Shown here: positions 21,555 through 31,394 of the stretch, in pieces | How the letters are laid out: each line of letters opens with the position of its first letter | Numbering within the stretch: the stretch's first letter is position 1 | Source of the DNA: Polyporus tsugae | Taxonomy: Eukaryota; Basidiomycota; Agaricomycetes; Polyporales; Polyporaceae | Reading direction: 5' to 3' | DNA: 64,000 nucleotides | NCBI GenBank assembly: GCA_024305745.1 | Contig: JAHRBS010000001.1 | Span: forward strand, 1,116,001-1,180,000 | Translations under genes and position numbers: made by a program | The notes under the pieces: model-generated | What the model was told of the DNA's origin: nothing | The model's database searches: none | What the model saw: only the letters and a program-made list of their open reading frames with translations

Positions 21555-23065
21555 CTAATATGTGTTGCCGCACTGACCGCAGTGGGTTTTAAGCTTTGTC
21601 GCTGACTGGCAGCCCTTAGGGCAAGGCTTCAACAGTGGGTTTGAGACAACCTTCACAAGCACTGACGCGAGGGTCGAGGCCGCGCCAGGAGGCAGCTCTC
21701 CATCTTCCAGATACTGGAACCAGGTCGGAAGACGGTCGAGAATCGACTGTTCCTTGATGTGATCCCGAAGGTATTCTACCTCCATGGCTTGGATATCCGG
21801 ATGCCTGCACCGTGACGCGCAGGTAAGAACAAGAACATAAAGTTTGCACTCGGTATGAACTTACACGGTGGTGAACGAAGAGAAGAGCTCCGTGAGGATG
21901 TTGTGCGGGGATAGCTTGGTTTTTATGTTCTTTAGGGCGGCTTCTTTCAGCAACTCGATCCCGTACTAGACTCAGACACTTGATTAGCTCTTCCGCGAGC
22001 CTGTTCGATTGATACTGGAGTGTTAACTTGCCTTCTCTGCGAGTCTATACATGGACTTGGGCGAGCAGAGCGGAGGCTCAAACAACCCTTTGGGGCCACG
22101 ACTATCCTCTCGCACCCGCTCCTGGGACTTTAGTGGAGCAAAAGACAGCTGTCCCGAATATGCGTAAAAGATGAAAGTCCTCCACCTGAAGATAGGATAA
22201 GACAACGCTGATGTAGGACAAATAATAAACGCACGTCCGGAATGCAACATCCTCGATGAACACCACCCGACCCCGGCGACTACTAGGGCTACCAACACGA
22301 GTGGAGATGTCGCGAGTCGTACCAGGCTTCTCCTTGGAGGCCGCCCCATCTTCCTTCTTGCGAGATGTAACACCCTGTAAAAAGAAGAAGGGATGTTAGC
22401 CACTGACAGGCTCTGCACGATGCGACGACAAGGCTGGTATAGTACCTCACTGGATTGTATGCCCGATTGCTCGCCTTCCTCAGGGACAGGCCCGTCTGCG
22501 GGTGCATCGTCGTTGAAAGGTGTCCTGTGAGGGCTTTCCCAGCTCGTGAGATTCCCCCGCCCCAAAGTTTTCGTTTCATCGGGCCGACCGTCCTCCAAAT
22601 CGCTGTCAGAAGCGTAGTCGTACTCCTCAGTGGATGACTCTCTGTTCGAAGGGAACGGCGCATCCATATCGGTAACGCCACTTTCCAGAAACCCTTTGGT
22701 GAGGACTACGTAGCAAAACGATGAGAGACTATTGCGTACACGTCGCGAATATCACGCCACGTACCGAAGTCGAAGTGCGACGATGCCTTGCGGATGAGCG
22801 CACTGTTGCCGAAGAGGGCGCGGGGGGTATCCACTCCGCCATCCTGCACGCGACGCGAAAACGCGTAGAACTTGACATCCTCAAACGTCCCCCCTTCAAT
22901 GCTCGTAAGCATAGCGTATTGGGAGACCTCCTCCCTGGTGGCAGCATTCATGGGCGGCGACACATCGGGGGGATCCAGGTGGAAAGAGGATCCCGTGGCG
23001 CTGCCCTCCTTCATCGTGATCTTCTTCTTGTCCTTACTCATATGAATCGATGACTTGCTTTTCAT
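21555..23065 (-). CDS. BTB/POZ-like array protein, copy C
   Basis: Six exons: 22765..23065, 22446..22705, 22235..22374, 22032..22185, 21865..21965 and 21555..21804, giving 401 residues. Order: GTFEDVKFYAFSRRVQ, LFGNSALIRKASSHFDFG, the acidic linker DYASDSDLEDG, RRGRVVFIEDVAFRTWRTF, CSPKSMYRLAEK, a BACK-like helix region HNILTELFSSFTT, EYLRDHIKEQ and the tail CPKGC...CGQCG. The fourth intron (21966..22031) has a GC donor (GCAAGT). The frame of exon 1 is open upstream into the 3' part of copy D, so the start at 23065 is a choice, supported by a TATA-like CATATAAAG about 90 bp upstream. Confidence 0.86.
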
Positions 23066-23143
23066 ATTTTCTACGCTGGACAAGGATTGCGATGAATGAG
23101 GGGTCAGTGTAGTAAGGATAGCGGTTCGCGAATAGCGCCTCAC

Positions 23144-23936
23144 CCGAGACTTTATATGGGGTTTCCGTGCTTCAAACTTTTGGCCACCTTCTTGGGACTT
23201 CAATCGAGCGAAGTGTATCTCACCAAAGTATGCATAAAAGACGAAGGCTTTCCAACTGCCGCCACCCGGAGCTCCAGTTAGATGATAGACTTTAGAGAGG
23301 ATATGTGTTGCTTACGTAGCATGTGCGTTGTCCTCCACGAAAACGACGCGGCCGGGTCGCGAAGAACAGGCGCTTCCTGGGACAGGGGACAACGACGACG
23401 GACCATCGCGAGCGTCGTTCCGCACTCCGTTCCCGCTCGGCTTGGTGTCCTTCATAGCGAGGTTCTCTTGCGACCCACCGTCTTCATCCTCGAGGTCACT
23501 ATCGCAGTCGTAATCGTACCCAGACGCGACTGGAGGGCGGTCTGATGGATAGGGTGCCTCGATGTCCGTTATGCTACCCTCGGAAAACCCACCAGCAAGA
23601 ACTGAAGTAGACAATAATCAACAGATCAATAACAACAGTCAGGGGCGTGTCGGCGCGCTCACCTTCATTGAAATGCGGGGATGTGTGACGGATCAATGTA
23701 CTGTTGGCTAGAATAGGGAGAGGTTGGTCAATCTGACCAGCGGAGGTGCGACGTGAGAATGCGTAGAATTTGAGGTCTTCAAATGGTTTTCCGGAGAGGC
23801 TGGCGAGGAGAACCTCGCGAGTATGTTTCTCTTGCGAAGATAAAGTTGGTTGAACAGCAGCGCTTGCAGGGATACGAATCGGCTGCGGTCGCGTTTGCCA
23901 CACTGATTTACCGGTACCCAGGCATGTGGATGCCAT
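23144..23936 (-). CDS. BTB/POZ-like array protein, copy D (3'-truncated)
   Basis: Three exons match the first part of the other copies: 23663..23936, 23316..23601 and 23144..23255. They contain GKPFEDLKFYAFSRRTS, LANSTLIRHTSPHFNEG, the acidic DYDCDSDLEDEDGG linker and PGRVVFVEDNAHATWKAF. After ARLKSQEGG the similarity stops. The CSPKSMYR segment, BACK-like part and cysteine tail are all missing. A GTGAGG donor at 23143 could splice to a short tail ending at a TAA near 23034. Without splicing the frame continues into the start of copy C. The coding part shows no internal stop, so it may still be expressed, but I regard it as a truncated paralogue. ATG at 23936 was chosen; an upstream GTG-initiated frame was ignored. 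Confidence 0.72.
23150..23158 (-). promoter_or_regulatory. TATA-box-like element for BTB copy C, inside copy D
   Basis: CATATAAAG on the minus strand lies 85-93 bp upstream of the copy C start codon and inside the last readable codons of copy D. If used, the copy C promoter overlaps the broken end of copy D. Confidence 0.4.
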
Positions 23937-24397
23937 GGTAGATGGTAGAGAGCCTCCTGTGATGGTGGTCACGGTTGCGGAAGAGAAGCGTGCGTCAACT
24001 GCGAGACAACAAAAGGATTGATGGCAGTTAAGTAAACGAGATTGTAATCAAATAACAAAAACCATATTAGTCGGAATACAAGCATGTCAGTGATCTATGA
24101 TAAAGTCCATTATAATAACGGTACAGACCCGCTAAGTGCATACGGAGACAAAGCCAAACGTTCGGCGCTCAACGTTCAACATTCAACGGCCCAACGTTCA
24201 ACGTGACTCCAATAGTAGATGCATCGACGCTAGGTACATATACGTGCCCGGCGTGAGCGAACAGACAACAGATGACCTACCCATCCTCTGGCATAGAAGC
24301 TCGGAGGAACACGCACAGTGACGAGGCACCGAAAACGCCGAGTATGACACATTTGAGTAGGTGTACACTGATATGCTGCCACTAGGTTTCGGACTTG
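23937..24397. other. Spacer between BTB copies D and E
   Basis: About 0.46 kb, AT-richer than the genes around it. It holds a cluster of short direct repeats around AACGTTCAAC at 24157-24203 and no coding sequence I can recognise. Confidence 0.45.
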
Positions 24398-26089
24398 TCA
24401 ATCATCTCCGATTTCCCCACCGCAGTAGCCACAAATTTGTGTGCCGTTCGGCTCGGTATGAATATGGCGTGGAGCGCGGTGGGGACCGTAACATTTTCCT
24501 CGCCCTGGCCACCTTCCGTACGATTCAAGGTTTGGCTGGTCTCGAGGACGCACAGGCTTCGGGACGCTGCACGTCGCGAGCTTTGTGAACAGAGATGATA
24601 AGGTGTGCGATGCGCCTTTTGATAACCGTCCATCTTCCATGGCCTCTATCCATTTTGGGAGCCCCGTCTGTATCGTTAAGGTCCCGATGTTGCCGTAGAG
24701 GTAATCGAGCTCGAGTGTTTGTATCTCTGGATGCCTGTTAGATACCGGGATCACTATTGGTCACTAAAATACACTGGGGACAGCGAGCGGAACTGACAAG
24801 GTTGTGAAACTTGAGAAAACTTCCTCTAAAATATTGCTCGGCGATAGTTGTGCGCGGATGTCATCCACTGCACGTTGCTGCAAAGCAGGTATGTTGTACT
24901 GCCCAGACCTAGTTGTGAGCTAGTAGGCAAATCGAGGGGAGTGGGCGTGCCTTTTCCGCAAGGCGGTACATGGATTTTGGCGAGCATGGAGGAGGGCCGT
25001 ACGGGTCGTTGGTACCGGTCCGAGCAGTAGAGCTTTTGAGTGACTTGAGTGCGGAGAATGAAAGCTCGCCGAAGTAAGCGTAGAAGAGGAATGCACGCCA
25101 ACTGTACCGCGGCATCAGTATCATATCCAACGGTCACATCCGGGAAGGAGAATGGCGACTAACGTTCTGAACGCGATGTCATGGAGATAGATGACTCGGC
25201 CCCGTCGCTTCGGGTGGGAATCCGACGGCACTTCTTCGAGTGAAGCAGCAGAGGTCCCAGTTGCTCCATCCGGGATGCGTGTAACCTATCGCCGATACTG
25301 CTTCAGTCGTAAATAACAGGTAGCAAGGCATTGCGTACATCGCCGTTACAACCAAGTCGTCCAATATCGGGCCCTTCAACAGCCTAAGGTGTACTACCCT
25401 CGACATCTATAACAGGCGGGAATCGGTCTGAAAAGTGTTGCAATTGTTCAATCACGCCACCGACTATTTTCTGAAGCTCTGGCCGGTTTAGTCCTGTATT
25501 CGGCGGGATGCCGGACGGTGTGGGCTCGTGGTGCTGTAGGTTCATTGTAGCGCGTACACTCGCCGTGGCATGGTCTAGAACTGCAAGGATGCGACTGGAA
25601 TCAAGGTGTCCTGTTCGAATGAAACATGCGTCATGAATCAGAAGTATAACTGATAAGCATGTGTGACGAGTCTTACCCGGGTTACTGTCAGGTTGATCGT
25701 CGAGGTCTTCTCCATCTTCGCTTTCGAGATCGCTGTCTGAAGTGTATCCATAGTCGTTGATGCCCTGTCGCAGCGTAGACGGATATGGCGCATCCAGGTC
25801 GATGAGATCGCTCTCGGAGAACCCCCCAGAAAGAACTGCGAGGGTCTTAATATGCCAAGTTATCCACAATGGAAGACGAAACGAAGGCTTTACCTGGATC
25901 GAAATGGGACGTTGTCTTTCGAATAAGGCTGCTGTTGGCCACCAGTGACTTGGGTTGGTCAACAATGCCACCGCGCATGCGCCTGGAGAAAGCGAAGAAC
26001 TTGACGTCCTCAAATGCCTTTCCCGTGAAGCTCGCCAGCATCGCAGCCTGCAATAATTGCGTGCGGGACGGTAGGTCGTTGGAAGACAT
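24398..26089 (-). CDS. BTB/POZ-like array protein, copy E
   Basis: Seven exons: 25894..26089, 25677..25835, 25398..25610, 25164..25263, 24951..25101, 24798..24898 and 24398..24734, giving 418 residues. Order: GKAFEDVKFFAFSRRMR, VANSSLIRKTTSHFD, the acidic DYGYTSDSDLESEDGED linker, an extra exon (25398..25610) with LQKIVGGVIEQLQHF not present in other copies, RRGRVIYLHDIAFRTWRAF, CSPKSMYRLAEK, a BACK-like part and WIEAMEDGRLSKGASHTL. The tail keeps CGYCGG but has lost the CPxGC half. The junction of exons 3 and 4 is the least certain. The fifth intron needs a GC donor (GCACGC at 24950). Confidence 0.8.
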
Positions 26090-26572
26090 TGATCTGGTTC
26101 CTATGTTGTGGCCCGTCTTCCAAGGTGTGCAGATGAAAGTGTAGCCTCGAAGTCAAACAGGGGATACCGACGGCCGCGGGCTCCAAGTCGAGGCTTGAAT
26201 ATTGAATATTTGATTGGTCGATCGCGAGTTGAAGATGTATTCCTGTCCGGGGGCAGTTGCGGTAGCACACGCGGTTTAACCTAGAGGAACGGCCCGTCGG
26301 AGGCAAGCGAATTCGTAACAATTCCAGCTACAGTAACATGGTAGGAGTATGGTATCAAGTTATGCTGCGGTGGGCGCCAGCTTACAGGGATGGTCCGAGA
26401 GAGACGCCCGTACGGGACGGATGGTGTGAGCCGAGCCTTGCGTAACCGTAAGCCTCACCCCAAACACCTACCATCGTCCTCGGTGGTGTGTGGATTAATT
26501 CGAGGACGATCTCAATATCCATACCCATGTCCATCCAAATGCCCCGCCCAGACTTTACGTCCTCCACTCTCG
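26090..26572. other. Intergenic region upstream of BTB copy E
   Basis: About 0.48 kb holding the presumed promoter of copy E and the 3' flank of the next minus-strand gene. No coding frame or clear TATA box was recognised. Confidence 0.4.
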
Positions 26573-28030
26573 CTATTCCATGGCCTCCTCAGACAACTGC
26601 TTCGCCTTCTTCCCCTTCTCTTCTAGCACCCGCAATATCTCCTCGTATGTCTCCTTGGCCAAGCCTTTCGCTTCATCGCGCCTATCTCCCGACACCTGCA
26701 CGAACACCCGCATATCCGGCAAGCGTTGTAAGGCCTCATCCCCTCCAGGCATCGACCGAATCCACTCCTGCAAGCTCCGCCAGCCACGCTCGAATTGTCG
26801 GCTTCTCTGCTCCTCCGCCTCGCGCGCCTTCTGTAGGACGTAGTCCCGCAGCTCTTTCATTTTGTTCTCGTTCTTCAAGATATCCGTTTGTGCAGCGTCC
26901 TTGAGACGCGAGAACAGCTCCTCCGTACCGGAGGCGACCTCCGTGAAACTCGCGGCACCGGCGGAGACGAAGTTGGAGGCATTGTCGCTCAGGATCTGCC
27001 TGATTTCGGGCAGCTTATTGAGGTACGAGGATGCCTCCCTGATTGACCTGTCCCAGGCTTCTTGGGAGGACGCTTGCGCGATCCTGCGAACCTCGTAGGT
27101 CTTCGACTGGATCATCTCCCGTGCTTGGTCGATGCTGTCCTGCGAGAAACCCTTCCTAAAGATCTCGCGAATCTGTCGGGTCATAGTGAGCACCAACCCT
27201 TTTTCTCCTGTTACCATTCCAGCAATATGCGCATACCTGCTTGCTCGCGTCGTCGAAGACCTTCCTCGCCTCGGGGCCGTTGGCTTGTGCCAGCCCCTGG
27301 AACTCCTCGTACCCAACACCCAATTTCTCCGAAACCTGCGGGTACTTCCTGGCCAGCGACTCGAACGCGCCACTGCCGGCCCTCTTCCCAAGCTCCTCCA
27401 GCTCCGCACTCCGTCTGCGGAGCACATCAAGCACCCTCATCGCCGTGGGCGTATCTATGGACTCCGCGTCCCGGATGATGATGCGCACCTCCTCGTACCC
27501 GTCGCCCACGATCCGGTCCACCTCGTTGCCATGCTCGTCGCGCAGCTCGTCGATGGTGTCGAACGCGGCGTTGACGTGCGGGCGCGCCCCGGGGATGATG
27601 ATGAGGTACGACTGCGCAAAGTTGCGGAGCTGGTTGAAGGCCGCGCTCGGGTCCTTCGGCGCGTTGTCGATGAAGGCGTGCTTGGTTTGCTCGTAGTACT
27701 TTGCCGCTATGTCGTACGAGTCCACGACCTTCTTCGCGTTGGAGAAGTGGTACCATGTGTAGCCTTGGGCACAATTAAATGATGTTTCTTCAGGACAGGA
27801 AGGGCGCTGGCGCAGTGCATTGGAAACTCACCTCCGAGGAGTACGACTGTCCCACCTGCTACGCCGGCTGCCAAATACGAGGGATCGTATGATGCTAAGG
27901 AACTCAATCCCGTCCCCAGCTTTGCAAGCGACGGCTGAAAACGCTGAAAGACGCGGTTGTTTATGCCGCGTCGCGCGACGACCGGGGATCGACCGAGAAC
28001 GGTCTTGCTGGTGACGCGGAGGGTGTACAT
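26573..28030 (-). CDS. Coiled-coil membrane protein with mitochondrial-type N-terminus, unknown function
   Basis: Exons 27832..28030, 27237..27763 and 26573..27172 give 441 residues. The N-terminus (MYTLRVTSKTVLGRSPVVAR) is rich in Arg and hydroxyl residues with almost no acidic residues, as in mitochondrial presequences. A hydrophobic, Gly-rich segment (AAGVAGGTVVLLGG) follows at about residues 54-67. The remainder is a long, charged, mostly helical stretch with heptad-like patterns, including LRDEHGNEVDRIV, FSRLKDAAQTDILKNE and a C-terminal VLEEKGKKAKQLSEEA. I do not recognise a named family. It could be an inner-membrane scaffold-like protein of fungi. Location is an inference from the N-terminus. 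Confidence 0.85.
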
Positions 28031-28266
28031 AGAGACAGATATCGAGATGTGAAGCGGGCAATGTCAGGTACTACGAGGATGTTCCCCTATGTATTGCATG
28101 TGGAATTTCTCGTTACACCGATGACGTCACTTACACCCTCGCCCCATTTAGCCACCAATGTGGCTCGAAAGTTGTAAGGGCCCAGCCAAAGCAAGAGTTC
28201 TGGTATTCATTATCCAGGTTCCATCGATCACGAGCAAAGTATATTTCGGAAACTATAGAATCACAT

Positions 28267-29254
28267 TCACCAAGTGAAGGACTCCTCCCAAACAGCGAAG
28301 ACCCTGCTGACCATCGGCCTGGCCAGCATCTCCTTGTGCCACCTGTCGAGTTTCTGGGGTTCAGGTCGTCCCGTAATGAGTCACGAGCCATCCATGCGCA
28401 CCTGTGGACGTTTGGGAAGTCCTTCTCAGGATCAAACCCAGGGTAGTCCTTCATGATACGGGCAAAGACCGTGTGGTTCCAGCTGTAGCATCGGCAGGGG
28501 TCAGCCTCCCTGTGATGGTCCCCGGAATAGTTGTGGACGCGCACGTTACGAAGCTGATATCAGCAGCGCTGTACCTGTCTCCGACGAGCCACCGTCTCTT
28601 GGCCAGGACGCCATCCAGTACGCCGAGCACGCGGAGGATTTCCTTCTCGTAGCGCTCGATAGCGGTCGGGATCTTCTCGGCGCTGAAGAACTTGAAAAAC
28701 GCCGCTTGACCATAGTACGGACTGTATACGAGGCCGCGGGAAGAAGTCAGATGGGAGACTAGAGCAGGCGTGAGAGCGAACGCACGCTTGCCCGGAAGCC
28801 TGGAAAAAGAGCCACTGCGTCTGCAGCATCCGGTCTTCCAGAGTCTCGAACGAGAGCTTGTTCTCGGGGTCGTACTTCTCGATGAGGTAGGTGATGATCG
28901 CGTCGGACTCCCTATACATCCATGGTTACCACCAATCCTCCGGACATGAAGGACCCTCCAGAACAAACCAGATTACGAAGTCGCCGTTCTTGTGGTCGAT
29001 CAAGGCCGGAATGCGGCCGTTCGGGTTGTGCTTGAGATACTCCTCGCTCTTCTGTACATTGGTTGCGAGGTCGTAGTAGACATTGCCGTAATCAAGGCCG
29101 AGCTCTTCGAGTACGATGGCGACTTTCCTGAGAAGTTGGGGACGCAGGTCACTGGTTCGACGTTATGTAGCACTGGAGGAGCTTGTGAAGCTCACCAGCC
29201 ATTAGGAGGGCCGCCCTTTGCGCCGATGAGCGTGAAGTGGTGCTTGGATGCCAT
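28267..29254 (-). CDS. Glutathione S-transferase (Ure2p-like class)
   Basis: Six exons: 29196..29254, 28969..29151, 28786..28911, 28545..28721, 28402..28482 and 28267..28342, giving 233 residues. The N-terminal thioredoxin-like domain holds MASKHHFTLIGAKGGPPN, KVAIVLEELGLDY, NPNGRIPALIDH (cis-Pro) and ESDAIITYLIEKYD (glutathione-binding Glu-Ser). The helical C-domain has PYYGQAAFFKFFSAEKI, GDRYSAADISFVTWNHT and a terminal WHKEMLARPMV. This is the layout of fungal Ure2p-like transferases, cytosolic enzymes that conjugate glutathione to electrophiles or reduce peroxides. Every junction keeps phase 2, a regular gene structure. Divergent from SNU23. Confidence 0.93.
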
Positions 29255-30403
29255 CGAGTAGGAGGAGGAGGAGCGTGGAAAGGTTCGAGTGGTTGAGCTA
29301 GTATCTAGAGAAGTTGGAGGTGTTGGATATCAACTCGCAGCTCGGCCTCACGGGTTTTATGCCTGAGCGTGTGGCCACACTAGCTGTACGCGTATCACTC
29401 TGGTGTATGACAAAGGAACTCAAATGTGGAACCACGTCTTCTGAGCTGGAAACAAGATTGTCTCATACCACGACGTCGACCGACTGGTGCCTGTTCTGCG
29501 AGAGGTTGGCGACGAACGTAGTAAGCCAGGTCAATTCAGTTCAGGCGAGGACTCCGCTTGTCACCCGCCAACGTGACTCGTTGAATAGCATTACTCAGCA
29601 AGGGCGTAGTAAACCTCCGATCACCCGGGGATGGTAAACGAGAGACTGAGCTGTGAATGGAGGGATGTATGCTGACAAAGCTTGCCTCCGAGTCGTCGTT
29701 TCAAATTTCTGGAAAACGTTTTGAGGATTAACCAATCCAATATATGACTAGAAAGCGCATAGCTGAGTGAGCTGACAAGAAGCTAGAGTCGGAGGCAAGA
29801 AGAACACGCACTGCCTCGCAAAGCAAACTGGATGCGACGCCGCGTTACGTCCCGAGGCGTGCGATCATATTTGCAGCGGTGTTCGCTAAGATATAGTTTT
29901 GAGAGGAACTAATCAACAGAAAACACAGCTACCGAGAGAGGATATTTACCCGTATTTCAACATAGAAATACTTAGGTGAGAAAGCCTCAGAACGGTGGAG
30001 GTCACCACGCCACAGTGGCGCCACATTCACTGTGAGGCGAGCTTGAGATGCCACAGGTTCCTCGTTGGACGTTCACAGAAGACTGGGCAACCGCATAGAG
30101 TGGTACGCCGACGAGGTTAATAAATACGAATGGATAAGTAGCAGTGGTGTGGATCATTGTGCATGCGGAGCCGTGGCAAAGGACAGTACGGTCCGACCAA
30201 GGCTGAAGGATCTTAAAAAGGCAACTGCAATGGCTTCCGATCCTAACATGTGCAAACAAACAACCTTTATGGGCGTCTGTTGGGTGCTACTCCGAGTCAG
30301 CTTCTTCGGAGTGTTTTGCATTGTTGCATTCGTCTCTTCTCATCGCCTATTCCGCTATTCTATCCTACGGCGCATTATTCTCAGACGTACTTGAATTTCC
30401 TCT
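29255..30403. other. Divergent intergenic region (GST / SNU23)
   Basis: About 1.15 kb between divergent starts. The right half is AT-rich. No coding sequence or repeat was recognised; both promoters should be here. Confidence 0.4.
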
Positions 30404-31214
30404 ATGTCGAACAAGCAAGGCGCGTACGGCGCGCGCGCAGGCGACACCGACTTCCGCAAGAAATGGGACAAGGAGGAGTATGCGGAGAAGGCGCGGCAGC
30501 GCGACCAGGAGGAGAAAGAGCGTATGCAAGAGAACGAGGAGCGTTTGAAGCAAGGTACGTCTTGTCCGGCCTTTTGATTCACTGCCCTTCCACTCATGCT
30601 CGTCGTGTTCACAAGGCAAGAAGCCACGGCGGGGCAAGAAAGACGACCTGCCCAAGCCGACAGACCTCATGAAGCAGCGTGAGGGCCCGCTGGAGCTCGA
30701 AAAGAACCTTAACAAGACCATCGTCGTTCAGAACACGGGAAATCGCGGACCAGGCGTGCCTGGGTTCTACTGTGAGACATGTAACCGGACATACAAGGAC
30801 AGCGCAGGCTACCTTGACCATATCAACGGCCGCGCACGTAAGCTTTCGATCATATATGCGATTCCCGAACTCCTTCTGAAGCAATACTTCGCAGATCTGC
30901 GTGCGTTGGGCCAGACGACGAAAGTCGAGCGTTCCACTGTCGAACAGGTCCGCGCTCGAATAGCATATCTGCGGGAAAAGACAAAGGAGGCGTCCAATGC
31001 CAAGTCATTTGACTTCGAAAAACGGTTGGCCGAGGTCCACGAACGAGAAGCTGCCTTGCGGGAGGAGAGGAAGGCGGCGAAGAAGGCGCTGCGCGAGCGT
31101 GCACGCGTACAGCTGGCGCAAGAAACGGCCACGGCTGCCCCAGACGCACCCAACGGCGACAACGATATGATGGCAATGATGGGCTTCGCTGGGTTCGGTA
31201 CAAGCAAGAAGTAG
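30404..31214 (+). CDS. SNU23: U4/U6.U5 tri-snRNP protein SNU23 (ZMAT2 homologue)
   Basis: Exons 30404..30554, 30616..30837 and 30895..31214 give 230 residues. The N-terminus contains DTDFRKKWDKEEYAEKA, followed by a basic segment (KKPRRGKKDDLPKP). A single U1-type zinc finger reads FYCETCNRTYKDSAGYLDH and is completed across intron 2 (phase 1), with the second His at the junction. A coiled segment with RIAYLREKTKEA and Met-rich GDNDMMAMMGFAGFG end the protein. The splicing factor joins the tri-snRNP before activation and acts in the nucleus near the 5' splice site. Length and all motifs fit the family. Confidence 0.94.
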
Positions 31215-31394
31215 GGGGAATCGTCTGTATGAACTCCCCGACCTCCCCTGGTCGCATACAATGGCGCATGCATCGTACGTTTCATGATCGAGGACACGGC
31301 TACAATTGTATTCTAGACGCACAACACTACTGTATTACACTTCTTATTTGTTCTTCACACAGTCAGACCCAGCGAACCCTCAACCCTCTACCGA

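Noticed and set aside
27132..27782. Plus-strand frames of 150-216 codons over the coiled-coil protein gene
   Set aside because: Antisense shadows; the spliced minus-strand model has consistent introns and composition.
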